NCBI GenBank assembly: GCA_002435145.1
Contig: DJLT01000013.1
Location: 1 to 64,000 of the forward strand
Direction: 5' to 3'
Length of the DNA: 64,000 nucleotides
Source of the DNA: Neptuniibacter sp. UBA6509
Lineage (GTDB): Bacteria > Pseudomonadota > Gammaproteobacteria > Pseudomonadales > Balneatricaceae
Below, one piece after another: positions 9,391-18,936 of the stretch. The notes under the pieces are model-generated. The model was not told where the DNA came from. It did not search any database and saw only the letters and a program-made list of their open reading frames with translations. The stretch's first letter is position 1. Each line of letters starts with the position of its first letter. The position numbers were made by a program, and so were the translations under genes.

Positions 9391-9521
9391 ATTATTCGTT
9401 AAGTATAGGTGTGGCATCGACGGGGCCTGATCAATACATAAGTTTGGATGAGCTGTTAGCTGAAGCGGATAGAAAAATGTATCAAGCGAAAGATACTGTG
9501 GGTTCTTATATCCAATGCTAA
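9385..9521 (+). pseudogene. orphan C-terminal tail of a GGDEF domain
   Basis: The plus strand reads DYSLSIGVAST, then LDELLAEADRKMYQAKD and a stop at 9519-9521. This is the last quarter of a GGDEF domain (the SIGVA strand and the AD..MYQAK helix). No matching 5' part lies on the other side of the IS element, so it is a scrap left after insertion and deletion. It is unrelated in position to the broken GGDEF gene at 345-1082, which has its own tail. Confidence 0.6.
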
Positions 9522-9639
9522 TTATAGGCCGTTCTAATAAGTATGCTGTGCAATCTTGTGGATAATAGGCCTATTCATATTTACATTTAGAGGATTACGA
9601 AGGTGACTGCTTGGCGTCGGTAAGCGACCTAATCGTTTC

Positions 9640-9908
9640 TGAGTCGTGCCAGATCAATCGTTCGCATCATCTCAGCACTAGACAGTACGCCCGTATCGTA
9701 AACGCTGGGTTATGAGCATTGGTCTTGATATTTCTTCCTATGCCACTCATTCAATGAGAAGAACCAAGCCCGCACTAATATACAAGCGGACTAAAAACCT
9801 GAGAGGGGTTCAACTTTTGCTAGGCCATACCAGCTGGAGAGCACTGTATGATATTTGGGAATAGATGCTGATGATGCATTGGAGATGGCAGGAGAAACTG
9901 AAGTCTAA
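9640..9908 (+). pseudogene. tyrosine recombinase (integrase) C-terminal relic
   Basis: Fragments in three frames reassemble into the end of a site-specific integrase: HHLSTRQYARIV, then RWVMSIGLDISSYATHSMRRTK, RTKNLRGVQLLLGHT, and KLESTV-YLGIDADDALEMA, ending at TAA 9906-9908. The HxMRR and LLGHT boxes are hallmarks of the catalytic domain. There are two frameshifts and a TGA where Arg is expected before YLG. The N-terminal two thirds are absent. It lies 375 bp from tandem tRNA-Phe genes, a common integration target, so an old island boundary is likely. Confidence 0.75.
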
Positions 9909-9917
9909 AGTAAAATT

Positions 9918-9940
9918 TAAGCGACCACCCTGGTCGCTTA
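9918..9940. repeat. perfect 10-bp hairpin after the integrase relic
   Basis: TAAGCGACCA-CCC-TGGTCGCTTA is a perfect inverted repeat starting 10 bp after the integrase stop. It lacks a T-run on the plus strand, so a terminator or recombination-site role is open. The remaining 300 bp to the tRNA terminators (9941-10243) shows no gene that I can support. Confidence 0.4.
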
Positions 9941-10243
9941 TCGACACGAAGCAGAAGTCGAAGTGATTTCTGAAGTGGGTTGGTAGCTGACTGTGTTATT
10001 CTTTGACCAATGTTGGAGCTCCCAGTGTTTTAGTCGCAATCAGACCAGAAAGCTTACCGGAAGGTACAGTCCATAGTTTTTTCTAAAACTAAGAAACTAT
10101 TCTCCGGTCCTGAGCTAGCAGCTAGATTGATGAGCTTACTTGAATTAAAAAACTCAAAATTACATAGTTGGATTGTAAACTGATAGACAGAATTTCCTGT
10201 CGTTAGACGCCGATCCGACCAGCTAGAGACCAGAGCTTAGAAA

Positions 10244-10276
10244 CAAAAAAGGCCTGCATCTGAGTGCAAGCCTTTA
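10244..10276 (-). terminator. terminator of the downstream tRNA-Phe
   Basis: On the minus strand AAGGCTTGCA and TGCAGGCCTT form a stem with one bulge, followed by TTTTTTG. It begins 7 nt after the tRNA-Phe 3' end at 10283 and is a standard intrinsic terminator. Confidence 0.7.
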
Positions 10277-10282
10277 AAGTAG

Positions 10283-10358
10283 TGGTGCCCGGAGACGGAA
10301 TCGAACCGCCGACACGAGGATTTTCAATCCTCTGCTCTACCGACTGAGCTATCCGGGC
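10283..10358 (-). tRNA. tRNA-Phe (GAA), copy 1
   Basis: A 76-nt tRNA with encoded CCA end. The anticodon loop TTGAAAA gives GAA. D-arm (GCTCAGTCGGTAGAGC), anticodon stem and T-arm (GGTTCGATTCC) are complete, and the GCCCGGA/TCCGGGC acceptor stem pairs fully. It is identical to the second copy 141 bp upstream. tRNA genes like this are frequent integrase targets, which fits the relic nearby. Confidence 0.97.
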
Positions 10359-10383
10359 AATCGTTTGAGTAGTTTTAGAGACA

Positions 10384-10415
10384 AGAAAGGCCTGCGATTT
10401 GATGTGCAAGCCTTA
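10384..10415 (-). terminator. terminator between the tandem tRNA-Phe genes
   Basis: On the minus strand AAGGCTTGCAC, a loop, and GCAGGCCTT are followed by TCTTG. It parallels the terminator of copy 1 and shows that the tandem duplication unit (about 141 bp) includes both tRNA and terminator. The T-run is weaker, so some read-through is likely. Confidence 0.6.
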
Positions 10416-10423
10416 AAAGTAAG

Positions 10424-10499
10424 TGGTGCCCGGAGACGGAATCGAACCGCCGACACGAGGATTTTCAATCCTCTGCTCTACCGACTGAGCTATCCGGGC
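10424..10499 (-). tRNA. tRNA-Phe (GAA), copy 2
   Basis: Identical in its 76 nt to the copy at 10283-10358, with the same GAA anticodon and encoded CCA. It lies just downstream of yggX on the same strand. The spacers of the two copies are similar but have diverged, so the duplication is not recent. Confidence 0.97.
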
Positions 10500-10562
10500 T
10501 ACTCAAGTGGCGCGTATTAAACCGTCTTCACGTAAAACTGTCAACCACTTGTTACAAAAAAA

Positions 10563-10835
10563 CTATTTAGAAGGTGGGACGTAGCCTTCTGCCTTCTCGT
10601 AATCACCGCCTGTCATGAACTTTTCCATCTCTGTTTGTAGGAATTCACGTGTAGATGGGTCCATTAAGCTAAGGTGTTTTTCGTTAATGATCATCGTTTG
10701 ATGGTCAGTCCACTCTTTCCATGCTTTCTTCGAGATGTTGTCATAGATATCTTGGCCTTTTGGGCCTGGGTAAGGAGCTCGGTCTAGGCCTTCAAGTTCC
10801 TCTTGGTATTTACGACATAAAACAGTGCGGCTCAT
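10563..10835 (-). CDS. yggX: YggX, probable Fe(II)-trafficking protein
   Basis: A 90-aa cytosolic protein that matches YggX through its full usual length: [16 protein letters not shown] with the conserved Cys7, the [15 protein letters not shown] turn, [14 protein letters not shown] and [11 protein letters not shown]. YggX helps protect Fe-S clusters from oxidative damage and supports MutY function in enterics. It lies 35 bp after mutY, which carries such a cluster, in the conserved asmA-mutY-yggX order. Confidence 0.95.
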   Translation of the reverse strand: MSRTVLCRKYQEELEGLDRAPYPGPKGQDIYDNISKKAWKEWTDHQTMIINEKHLSLMDPSTREFLQTEMEKFMTGGDYEKAEGYVPPSK

Positions 10836-10870
10836 TTTTGGCTCCGAAACAATCAGTTCTGGTTAAATTC

Positions 10871-11917
10871 TTAGTTGGATAGGGTTTTCAGCAGCTTCTT
10901 TACTGGAGCTGCAAGGCCAACGTTTTCCGGCTTGTGTATGTTATACCAGAGCAGGGCCTTTCCTTCCATGACACAGTCTGTAGGGGTATTTACTTGGGCT
11001 ATCACAGGAGTGATATCTAAATGGAAATGGCTAAAGGTGTGACGCATAGGTTCAAGTGTTTTAATCGATCCTTCATCAAGCTCCAGGCCTGTTTCATTTA
11101 ATGTGTCTCGCAGATCATTTACTTGAGGTAAGCTCCATAAACCGCCCCATAGCCCACTCGGTGGTCGTTTATATAATAGAACTTCGTGTGGATTTTCCTG
11201 TTGAAGCAGAAGCATGTAAGTCTGCTTAACAGCAATCACCTTTTTAGGTTTAGGGATTGGTAGTTGATCTGCTTTACCTAATTCAAAAGCGGTACATTGT
11301 TTTTGCAAAGGGCAGAGTAAGCAAGAGGGCTTGCTTCGGGTGCATACAGTGGCACCTAGGTCCATCATGGCTTGCGTATATTCCCCCACGCGCTCACGTG
11401 GTGTGTTATTTTCTGCGTGTTGCCACAATATTTTTTGATTAGCGGTAGTGCCTGGCCATCCATCGAGTGCATAAAAGCGCGCTAGAACACGTTTTACATT
11501 GCCATCTAGGATAGGAGCCCATTTGCCCGTGCTAATGGAAAGGACCGCTCCGGCGGTTGAGCGCCCAATACCCGGTAGCATTTCTAATTCTGCAACAGTT
11601 TCAGGGAAGTTCCCTTGGAGGTCTTGGGATATGATTTGCGCTGTTTTATGCAAATTTCTGGCGCGTGCGTAATAACCTAGGCCGGTCCATAAGTGCAGAA
11701 CCTCATCTTGGTCTGCTAAAGCGAGTGTTTCCACTGTGGGAAAACGTTGCATAAAGCGTTCGTAATAGGGAATAACGGTACTCACTTGAGTCTGCTGGAG
11801 CATGATTTCAGAGACCCAAGTGTTGTATGCCGTTTTGTCTTCTTGCCAAGGAAGGTTGTGACGTCCGTGCTGGTCAAACCAGTCCAGCACGGCGTGAGCG
11901 AATAAGTTAGATGACAT
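10871..11917 (-). CDS. mutY: A/G-specific adenine DNA glycosylase MutY
   Basis: A 348-aa base-excision repair enzyme that removes adenine opposite 8-oxoguanine. The N-terminal glycosylase domain shows [20 protein letters not shown] and the helix-hairpin-helix [13 protein letters not shown] with the catalytic Asp in ILDGNVKR. The [4Fe-4S] cluster motif C-X6-C-X2-C-X5-C is intact ([17 protein letters not shown]). The C-terminal NUDIX-like domain contains [12 protein letters not shown]. Five base pairs separate it from asmA upstream; yggX follows, so this is an operon. Confidence 0.97.
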   Translation of the reverse strand: MSSNLFAHAVLDWFDQHGRHNLPWQEDKTAYNTWVSEIMLQQTQVSTVIPYYERFMQRFPTVETLALADQDEVLHLWTGLGYYARARNLHKTAQIISQDLQGNFPETVAELEMLPGIGRSTAGAVLSISTGKWAPILDGNVKRVLARFYALDGWPGTTANQKILWQHAENNTPRERVGEYTQAMMDLGATVCTRSKPSCLLCPLQKQCTAFELGKADQLPIPKPKKVIAVKQTYMLLLQQENPHEVLLYKRPPSGLWGGLWSLPQVNDLRDTLNETGLELDEGSIKTLEPMRHTFSHFHLDITPVIAQVNTPTDCVMEGKALLWYNIHKPENVGLAAPVKKLLKTLSN

Positions 11918-11922
11918 CGCGC

Positions 11923-14112
11923 TTAGAATAAACCTTTCAGTTTGTCACCTAGCTTATCTTTGATCTTTTCTTCCACTTTTGCTTTCGCCTTAGCTTTTTC
12001 TTTTTTTACTTTATCTTTAACTTGTTTTTTCATTGCGTCGCCAATGAAACTAAAATCAGGCTTACATAGTTGAGCAGGGTCCGTATTAAAACTGCCTTTA
12101 CAGTCAATAGGGATCTCCACGCCTTCGAGCTTATTAGGGAACGAGCAGGTTTCTTTAAAAAGGTTTTTTTCGACCATAAAGCCTAAACGGTAATCAAGGT
12201 TCTGTTTTGGTAGATTTACTTTACCTTTACCGCTTAAGACCATGGCGTCTAGTGCAGCTTTAAGATCTCGGCTGTCTACTATGCCGTTCTTGATTTTGAC
12301 GGATGCTCCCATATTGGCAAAAGGCGTTGAGCGGTCAACTTCTTGTGTATCAATACCAAGAGATCCTACATTGTTCATGCCTTGGCAAACGGTTTGAGCC
12401 ATATCGATGCCGTGAAGTTCACCATCTTTCATATTGACCTTAGCTTTACCTGTCATGCTATTAACGAATGCATGTACAGAATTACCCGTAACCGTAATGT
12501 TTGATGATGAGTGAAGAGCACCTGTTAATTGGTCGAAATCAGCCATCTCTTTAAGCATATCGCCAATCTGAATGCCTGAAACCGTTTTTTGTGAGCTAAT
12601 TACCGGTGTTTTCTTGCGTACATCAACAGTGATTTTGTTTTTAACGCTTCCACTATATAGGTTGGCATCAAGTTGGCTGATCTTAATAAGTCCGCCGTGA
12701 GCACTTACTTTAACCGCTATATTGTTAACGTCCATTTTAGAAACGTGCAGGGCTTTTAAGCCAACGCTTGCATCTAATTCAAGTGTCTTAAGGGTATCTA
12801 TTGGTAAAATCGGGTCTTTAGAATAGACGATTGCTGGCGCTTTTGAGCCTTTACCTGATGATGTTGATGCGTTTTTAGCTGAGCCTGTCGCCTTGCTATC
12901 TTTTGTCGTTGGAGGCATATAGCTATCAGCATTCAATTTATCGCCTTGAAGATTCAAAGTGATATTGCCGTTTGCCATGTTGAAGGCTGCGGAACCATCG
13001 AAGTTAGTTTTATCTAATTTAAGGCTTAACGTTTTTGCGGTAACCGTATTAGCTGGCCCTGAAAGTTCAGTATTAAAGCTAATAGCTGAAAGTGCTTTAG
13101 GATCAGTAGTTTTGACAGCGGGTTGCCCTACTGCTTTAAGTAGTTGATTGAGATCGAAAGCAGCCACTGAAAGTTTGCCGTTTATAACAGGGTTAGCAAA
13201 GTCGTTAACGCTGACGTTACCTTCTGCTTTAAGGTTGGCAATATTCATCTGTAGGCTATTAAGCGTAAGCAGTTGTTTAGTTAAGTCTGCTTCAATATCT
13301 GCTTGTGTGGATAGCTCTAAAGATTTCCCCGCAATTGGTTCTCCACTTAGATTAAGCGTGCTCTGTAGGCCTTTTATTTTGTATAGCTGATTGTCTAAAT
13401 CTAGGAAGAAATCTGCTGATAACGAAGCGATTACTTTTATTTGTTCCTTGCCATTCGCCTTTTGAACAGCATTAAAGTTTAATTTTGCTGGGAAAAATGC
13501 GTTAGTGACAACCTGTCCAGAAGTCATGTTGAAATCACTAAGCGTTGTTTGAGTGCCCGCGCTATGGTCCAGTAGATCAACAATAGCGTTAGTAATTTGA
13601 ATGCTATCGATATTAATATTCAGTGGAGCATTATTTGGCGATTCTGCGGTTGTTTCTTTTACTTCAGCAGTTTCTGGCGTTGAGTCAGCTGATTGCTTAG
13701 TAGACTTTGATTGGCCACTAGGTGCTGAAGCCGTCCAATTGGTTGCACCCTCTTTAGTTTTAACTAGATTTAACTTCAGCCCATCAATAACGATGCTTTG
13801 CATCTCTACGTTACCAGACATTAACGCGGGTAAACGTACTGAAAGTTTTGCTTGATTCAAACTGGCTAGGTCTTCTTTGCCAGGGAATTTAACATCGATT
13901 TTGTTGACCTCAAGCCCTAACCAAGGAAAAACGGACCAACCTATATCTCCGTTGATCTTAAGTTCTACTCCTCCCTTTTCTAACGCTACTTTTTCTATTT
14001 CCGGCTTATATTCATTTGGATCAAAGAACATACCTAGAATAGCGCCACCGGCAGCGATTAAAACGATAATTAATACGCCTAATCCGGCAATAAATTTGAG
14101 CAAACCTTTCAT
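11923..14112 (-). CDS. asmA: AsmA family protein
   Basis: A 729-aa envelope protein with an N-terminal membrane anchor ([20 protein letters not shown]) followed directly by the AsmA start ([18 protein letters not shown]) and a long repeat-rich beta body predicted to lie in the periplasm, where AsmA-like proteins are thought to help lipid transport to the outer membrane. Two low-complexity Ser/Thr/Lys stretches are visible (about residues 130-165 and 405-430). The C-terminal DUF3971/AsmA-type part ends in a lysine-rich tail ([18 protein letters not shown]). It heads the asmA-mutY-yggX cluster. Confidence 0.88.
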   Translation of the reverse strand: MKGLLKFIAGLGVLIIVLIAAGGAILGMFFDPNEYKPEIEKVALEKGGVELKINGDIGWSVFPWLGLEVNKIDVKFPGKEDLASLNQAKLSVRLPALMSGNVEMQSIVIDGLKLNLVKTKEGATNWTASAPSGQSKSTKQSADSTPETAEVKETTAESPNNAPLNINIDSIQITNAIVDLLDHSAGTQTTLSDFNMTSGQVVTNAFFPAKLNFNAVQKANGKEQIKVIASLSADFFLDLDNQLYKIKGLQSTLNLSGEPIAGKSLELSTQADIEADLTKQLLTLNSLQMNIANLKAEGNVSVNDFANPVINGKLSVAAFDLNQLLKAVGQPAVKTTDPKALSAISFNTELSGPANTVTAKTLSLKLDKTNFDGSAAFNMANGNITLNLQGDKLNADSYMPPTTKDSKATGSAKNASTSSGKGSKAPAIVYSKDPILPIDTLKTLELDASVGLKALHVSKMDVNNIAVKVSAHGGLIKISQLDANLYSGSVKNKITVDVRKKTPVISSQKTVSGIQIGDMLKEMADFDQLTGALHSSSNITVTGNSVHAFVNSMTGKAKVNMKDGELHGIDMAQTVCQGMNNVGSLGIDTQEVDRSTPFANMGASVKIKNGIVDSRDLKAALDAMVLSGKGKVNLPKQNLDYRLGFMVEKNLFKETCSFPNKLEGVEIPIDCKGSFNTDPAQLCKPDFSFIGDAMKKQVKDKVKKEKAKAKAKVEEKIKDKLGDKLKGLF

Positions 14113-14203
14113 TATTCTCTCCTTGGCGAGGGTTCTGAAGTGTGAGGATAAACTGTATTAATGAAGTTTCAATGCTTTAGGCTGAAGTAGAGATGAATAA
14201 TTA

Positions 14204-15109
14204 CTAATCGCAGACTTGGTTTTTACCATTAGCTTTGGCTTTGTAGAGGGCAACGTCTGCTTGTTTTAACATTTTTCCACTATCAGAAATCTCATTATCT
14301 AGTTGGCTGACGCCCATACTCGCTGTGATAGTAATATTTTCCCCATCGCTGGAGAGCACGTTAACACTATGTAGCTCTTCCAGATAGCGCCTAGCGATAT
14401 TCAAAGCTTCTTGGGCGCAGGTCTCCGGTAATATGATCAAGAATTCTTCGCCACCATAGCGGCAGACAAGGTCATGTGCTCTTGAATAACGGTCTAAACA
14501 CTGAGCTGCATTTTTGAGGATAAGGTCCCCAAAGCTGTGACCGTAGGTGTCATTTATACTTTTGAAATCATCTAAGTCTAATAAAATAACGGAAAGAGGC
14601 CTATTCTTACGTACCGCATCTTTACATAAAATTCCGAGCTGTTTACGTCCTTCTCTTCGGTTATAGATACCTGTGAGGTCATCATATGTGGCGAGACGTT
14701 GGAATTTTTTCTCGAGAATTTTTTGTTCTGTAATATCAATGATCGCCCCGATGAGCCCTGCTACAGATCCGTCCTGATTATGTACAGTGGCTTTATGAAA
14801 TTTCACATAGGAAGTTGTTTGGTTGGAGCGTTGGACGGGTGTTTCAAATATTTGAATGCCAGGATTATTTAGTAACTCTTGGTCTGACGTGGCGAAAATA
14901 CTCGCGGGGTTTTTTTCAAATACCTCATATACAGTTTTACCGATTAGTTGCTCTCGACTGATTTCAACATATTCTGCATAAGCTTTGTTACAACCAAGAT
15001 ATTTACCTTCCGTATCTTTGTAATAGATAGGGAAGGGAAGTGCGTCTATGACTAATAGCAACGCTCGGTGGTTAGCTTGCAAAAGTTGCTGGAGGTCAAC
15101 ATCATTCAT
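14204..15109 (-). CDS. PAS-GGDEF diguanylate cyclase
   Basis: A 301-aa cytosolic protein. A PAS domain at about residues 15-130 (FPIYYKDTEGKYLGCNKAYAEYV and the PAC end GLIGAIIDITEQ) is followed by a full GGDEF domain (TYDDLTGIYNRREG, active-site RYGGEEF, tail ADVALYKAKANGKNQV). RAHD five residues before GGEEF is the cyclic di-GMP inhibition site. It should make c-di-GMP in response to an unknown PAS signal. It stands alone between asmA and the divergent his genes. Confidence 0.9.
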   Translation of the reverse strand: MNDVDLQQLLQANHRALLLVIDALPFPIYYKDTEGKYLGCNKAYAEYVEISREQLIGKTVYEVFEKNPASIFATSDQELLNNPGIQIFETPVQRSNQTTSYVKFHKATVHNQDGSVAGLIGAIIDITEQKILEKKFQRLATYDDLTGIYNRREGRKQLGILCKDAVRKNRPLSVILLDLDDFKSINDTYGHSFGDLILKNAAQCLDRYSRAHDLVCRYGGEEFLIILPETCAQEALNIARRYLEELHSVNVLSSDGENITITASMGVSQLDNEISDSGKMLKQADVALYKAKANGKNQVCD

Positions 15110-15289
15110 TTAACTAGGAAGCCTGATTGGATAAGGAGTAATTAAAAGATAGCCTACTCAATCTATATTTGCCTGAAAGTCTTTATATAGTAGGACGCGT
15201 TATATTTATCCGAAACCTGTGATCAACGGTGCATGGATGAAGGGATGGTTGTATAATCGGCGCTCTGATTTAACTTGCGGGAGATAACC

Positions 15290-15883
15290 ATGGCGGAACG
15301 TACAGCCAAGGTAAGCCGAAATACTCTAGAGACACAAATAACTGTGTCGGTAAATATTGATGGATCTGGCCAGTTCAAGGCAGATACCGGGGTGCCTTTT
15401 TTAGAGCACATGATGGAGCAGATCTCCCGTCATGGTCTTATTGATTTAGATATCTATGCCAAAGGTGATAACCATATTGATGATCATCATACGGTAGAAG
15501 ATATCGGTATCACTTTGGGCCAAGCGTTTAAAGATGCTGTAGGTGATCGTAAAGGGATCATGCGTTACGGTCATGCTTATTGCCCTCTAGATGAAGCGTT
15601 ATCACGTGTTGTTATCGACTTTTCTGGCCGCCCAGGTCTTGAGATGAACGTTGAGTTTACACGTGGCAATATTGGTCGTTTTGATACTCAGCTTTTCTGG
15701 GAATTTTTCCAGGGTTTTGTTAACCATGCGGGTGTGACTCTGCATGTGGATAACTTAAAAGGCTTTAATGCCCACCATCAGGCAGAAACGATCTTTAAAG
15801 CGTTTGGCCGTTCATTACGTAATGCATTAGAAATTGATGCGCGTGCGGCTGATGTGATGCCATCTACTAAAGGATGTTTATAG
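15290..15883 (+). CDS. hisB: imidazoleglycerol-phosphate dehydratase HisB
   Basis: A 197-aa monofunctional dehydratase of histidine synthesis (imidazole glycerol phosphate to imidazole acetol phosphate). It has [13 protein letters not shown], the metal-binding [11 protein letters not shown] and [17 protein letters not shown]. An upstream TTG in frame at 15275 exists, but the ATG at 15290 sits after GGGAG and gives the normal MAERTAKV start. A TATAAT at 15252-15257 is a plausible -10 element. hisH follows after 4 bp. Confidence 0.96.
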   Translation: MAERTAKVSRNTLETQITVSVNIDGSGQFKADTGVPFLEHMMEQISRHGLIDLDIYAKGDNHIDDHHTVEDIGITLGQAFKDAVGDRKGIMRYGHAYCPLDEALSRVVIDFSGRPGLEMNVEFTRGNIGRFDTQLFWEFFQGFVNHAGVTLHVDNLKGFNAHHQAETIFKAFGRSLRNALEIDARAADVMPSTKGCL

Positions 15884-15887
15884 AATT

Positions 15888-16574
15888 ATGTCGAGCGTAG
15901 CTGTCATCGACTACGGAATGGGGAACCTCCATTCCGTTGCCAAAGCATTAGAGTTTGTTGAACCGGGTGTGGAAGTACGTGTTACTGCTGACCCGGCGCT
16001 AGTTGCGAGTGCCGATCGGGTTATTCTACCGGGTGTTGGTGCTATACGGGATTGTATCGCAGAGATGTTGCGCCTTGGTGTAGATAAAGAGGTGGCTGAT
16101 GCGATTAATTCAGGTAAGCCATTCTTAGGTATTTGCGTTGGTATGCAGGCGTTAATGCAGCATTCTGAGGAGAACTCAGGCGTAGAATGCTTGTCGCATT
16201 TTAGCGGTAATGTTGAATACTTTGGTGATGATCTAGAAGAATACGGAGATCGCCTTAAAGTACCTCATATGGGTTGGAATGAAGTTGCTCAAATGACAGA
16301 CCATCCATTGTGGAAAGATATTGAAGATGGCAGCCGTTTCTATTTTGTTCATAGCTACTACGTTAAAGCTGAGCAAAATGAAGTGGTTTCAGGCGTTTGC
16401 CGTTACGGTAAAACGTTTGATGTGGCATTAGCTCGAGATAATGTCTTTGCTGTTCAGTTCCATCCGGAGAAAAGCTCAAAAGCGGGTTTGCAGCTTTTAA
16501 AGAACTTTCTTAATTGGGATGGTCAGCCTGAACCGGCTGTTTTGACTGAAAATACGTTGAAACCATCATCTTAA
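15888..16574 (+). CDS. hisH: imidazole glycerol phosphate synthase, glutaminase subunit HisH
   Basis: A 228-aa class I glutamine amidotransferase that passes ammonia to HisF. The N-terminus [17 protein letters not shown], the nucleophile elbow GICVGMQ with the catalytic Cys, and the His-Glu pair in FHPEKSS are present. The C-terminal tail after LLKNFLNW is about 20 residues longer than usual and polar. It follows hisB tightly. hisA, which normally comes next in related genomes, is not here; 72 non-coding bases lead to hisF. Confidence 0.96.
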   Translation: MSSVAVIDYGMGNLHSVAKALEFVEPGVEVRVTADPALVASADRVILPGVGAIRDCIAEMLRLGVDKEVADAINSGKPFLGICVGMQALMQHSEENSGVECLSHFSGNVEYFGDDLEEYGDRLKVPHMGWNEVAQMTDHPLWKDIEDGSRFYFVHSYYVKAEQNEVVSGVCRYGKTFDVALARDNVFAVQFHPEKSSKAGLQLLKNFLNWDGQPEPAVLTENTLKPSS

Positions 16575-16646
16575 ATAGCACTTTTTGGTCTTAAGTTATT
16601 GTCTTAAAAGTGTGATGTAGAAAATTTAGATTAAAGGTAGATACTG

Positions 16647-17420
16647 ATGGCATTGGCAAAACGCATTATTCCTTGTCTCGATGTAGAAAATGGCCGTGTA
16701 GTTAAGGGTGTTCAATTTGTAGATATCCGCGATGCGGGTGACCCTGTTGAAGTGGCAAAGCGTTATGATGAGCAAGGTGCGGATGAGATCACCTTTCTTG
16801 ATATAACGGCTACTCATGAAGGCCGCGATACGATGGTGCATACGGTTGAACGTATGGCCTCTCAAGTCTTTATCCCACTCACTGTGGGTGGCGGTATTCG
16901 TACCTGTGACGATATTCGCACTATGTTGAATGCTGGTGCAGATAAAGTTTCTATCAACTCTGCAGCTGTTTTTAACCCTGAGTTTGTTAAAGAAGCAGCA
17001 GATCGTTTTGGTTCGCAATGTATCGTTGTTGCTATTGATGCTAAAAAAGTCTCAAAAGAGGGTGAAGAAAACTGTTGGGAGATTTTCACCCACGGTGGTC
17101 GTAAACCTACAGGCATTGATGCTGTAGAGTGGGCTAAGAAAATGGTTGAGCTTGGTGCCGGTGAGATTTTACTTACATCAATGGACCAAGATGGCGTTAA
17201 AAATGGCTATGATCTTGAAGTGACGCGCGCGATTAGTGAAGCGGTCAGTGTGCCGATTATTGCTTCTGGCGGTGTTGGTAATTTAGATCATCTTGTTGAA
17301 GGCTGTATTGAAGGTAAAGCGGATGCTGTACTCGCGGCGTCGATTTTCCATTTTAATGAATACACGATCCCTCAAGCAAAAGAACATATGCGTGATAAAG
17401 GAATTGAAGTTCGCTTGTAA
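16647..17420 (+). CDS. hisF: imidazole glycerol phosphate synthase, cyclase subunit HisF
   Basis: A 257-aa TIM-barrel enzyme that makes imidazole glycerol phosphate and AICAR. The two catalytic Asp motifs are present ([16 protein letters not shown] and [14 protein letters not shown]), as are both phosphate-binding halves (VGGGIRT, ASGGVG). The N-terminus and the FEKAD-less HisF-specific features exclude HisA. It is followed by an intrinsic terminator, so it ends the his operon. Confidence 0.96.
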   Translation: MALAKRIIPCLDVENGRVVKGVQFVDIRDAGDPVEVAKRYDEQGADEITFLDITATHEGRDTMVHTVERMASQVFIPLTVGGGIRTCDDIRTMLNAGADKVSINSAAVFNPEFVKEAADRFGSQCIVVAIDAKKVSKEGEENCWEIFTHGGRKPTGIDAVEWAKKMVELGAGEILLTSMDQDGVKNGYDLEVTRAISEAVSVPIIASGGVGNLDHLVEGCIEGKADAVLAASIFHFNEYTIPQAKEHMRDKGIEVRL

Positions 17421-17447
17421 GCTTACTTCATAACTAAATAACGCGTT

Positions 17448-17480
17448 AAAGGCCCTTCCGTTACCGGTGGGGCTTTTTTT
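17448..17480 (+). terminator. intrinsic terminator after hisF
   Basis: An imperfect GC-rich stem (AAGGCCC..CCG with CGG..GGGGCTT, loop TTAC) followed by seven T lies 28 bp after the hisF stop. Confidence 0.75.
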
Positions 17481-17749
17481 ATGGCTGAAATAGGGAAATA
17501 CAGAAGCTGATACTGGTGAGCTAATGAAGCAATCCTTAGTGAGTGGTTGGGATAGCTGCGAAGTGAATTTAATCTGCAACATGCTGTTGCAGAGAAAAGC
17601 ATGCAAATCGTTTGATTTACATGTTTTTTATAATCATTATCAATCGCATGTGGTGGCTATTAAGACGAAGGTAGTGCATTATTTTGTAGCTAAATATAAG
17701 GTTTAAGCATCACTTGAGCACCGATTTTAAAAGGTAGTTTAGGAATTAG

Positions 17750-17880
17750 CCTTACGCGTTTTTGTAGGAAAAGGCCCTGTGCGTTTTCTAGGAAAGAGCC
17801 TTGCGCGTTTAGTTGAAAGTACGCTCTAGCGCTATGTAAGAAAACGCCGAAAGCGCTTCATAGGGAAAAGTTTAGAAAAA
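17750..17880 (+). repeat. imperfect short tandem repeats before the RND operon
   Basis: Three similar units begin at 17750, 17776 and 17799 with CCTTACGCGTTTTTGTAGG, CCTGTGCGTTTTCTAGG and CCTTGCGCGTTTAGTTG, with a weaker trace after them. They fill part of the 470-bp gap between hisF and the RND genes. An open frame at 17524-17706 in the gap is not convincing as a gene. The repeats may be regulatory sites for the pump, but no known operator is recognised. Confidence 0.35.
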
Positions 17881-17892
17881 GCTTAGGGAATA

Positions 17893-18924
17893 ATGATGAA
17901 GCAAGTAGTCGGTTGTCTGTTTTTTTGTGTTAGCTCCATCTCTTTTGCAGCAACTTCGGTAGTGGTTAAGCCTCTATCTGAATTGTTGGCTGCTTCCTAT
18001 CAGAGCGCCCCAGCTCAAGTGATTAATGATGATCATGCGGTCATAAGTGCGCGGTTAGCAGCTAATGTTGACAAAGTATTGGTAAAAACAGGTGATATTG
18101 TTGAAAAGGGCCAAGCTTTAATTCAGCTTGAATGTCGTGACTATCATTTAGCAGAGCAGCAATCACAAAGCGAACTCAAAGCGCTTCAAGCTCAGGCACG
18201 CTTAGCGCGACAACAGCTTTCCCGGGCCGAAAGGTTACTTAAACAGAAAAATGCTTCATTAGAACTACGTGATCAGCGCCGTGCTGAACTCGCCAGTTTA
18301 TTAGCCCAGGAACAGGGGGCTAAGGCTGGGCTAGCTACATCGGAACTCATAGTTGAACGTTGCTCTCCTAAAGCGCCATTTTCAGGTGTTATCACTACAC
18401 GCATGGTGAGCGAAGGCAGCTTAGTCACGCCCGGAACTCCCTTGGTTAAAGTGTTAGGCCATGAGAGCCGTGAAGTGGCAGTGCATTTAACGGAAGCACA
18501 GTTAGAAAGCCTGCAAGCGCTTGATCTGAATTCGCAGGATTCAGTTCATTATCAGTTTGCAGGACAGCGCTACCCTGTAGAGCTTCGTTCTGTTGTTCCA
18601 TTGATCGATACCCGGGCGCGTACTCAAGAGGCACGCTTCTCGTTTATGGGGGATTCAGTTGCTTTAACGGGTAGCAGTGGGCGTGTTATTTGGAAGGAAT
18701 CTACAGGTCGCTTACCTATCCAATATGTTGTTTCACGCAAAGGCGAGTTAGGTTTAATGCAGGTTGTAGAGGGTAACGCTGATTTTATTCGCTTACCTAA
18801 TGCAATCGAAGGGCAAGCCGCGCAGGTAGAATTACCATCAGAAACGTTAATCATCGTTGAAGGCCAACATGGCATTAAAGTCGGTGAGGCGGTTGTCGTT
18901 GCTGCTGAAGTTGTCGCTGAATAA
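17893..18924 (+). CDS. RND efflux periplasmic adaptor (membrane fusion protein)
   Basis: A 343-aa HlyD-family adaptor with a cleavable signal peptide (ends SISFAA). The barrel-sandwich halves are seen at AANVDKVLVKTGDIVEKGQALIQLE-like sequence (residues about 55-80) and CSPKAPFSGVITTRMVSEG, separated by an Arg/Gln-rich coiled coil (about 85-145). A beta-barrel follows. It links the inner-membrane pump encoded 12 bp downstream to an outer-membrane channel, whose gene is not here. A second ATG lies one codon in. Confidence 0.9.
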   Translation: MMKQVVGCLFFCVSSISFAATSVVVKPLSELLAASYQSAPAQVINDDHAVISARLAANVDKVLVKTGDIVEKGQALIQLECRDYHLAEQQSQSELKALQAQARLARQQLSRAERLLKQKNASLELRDQRRAELASLLAQEQGAKAGLATSELIVERCSPKAPFSGVITTRMVSEGSLVTPGTPLVKVLGHESREVAVHLTEAQLESLQALDLNSQDSVHYQFAGQRYPVELRSVVPLIDTRARTQEARFSFMGDSVALTGSSGRVIWKESTGRLPIQYVVSRKGELGLMQVVEGNADFIRLPNAIEGQAAQVELPSETLIIVEGQHGIKVGEAVVVAAEVVAE

Positions 18925-18936
18925 GGATAGTCGACT

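Noticed and set aside
10203..10409. 68-aa open frame on the minus strand
   Set aside because: It runs through a tRNA-Phe gene and its terminators; peptide such as RIAQSVEQRIENPRVGGSIPS is the familiar false translation of a tRNA.
17524..17706. 60-aa open frame after hisF
   Set aside because: No ribosome site worth the name, no recognisable motif, and codon use unlike the neighbours.
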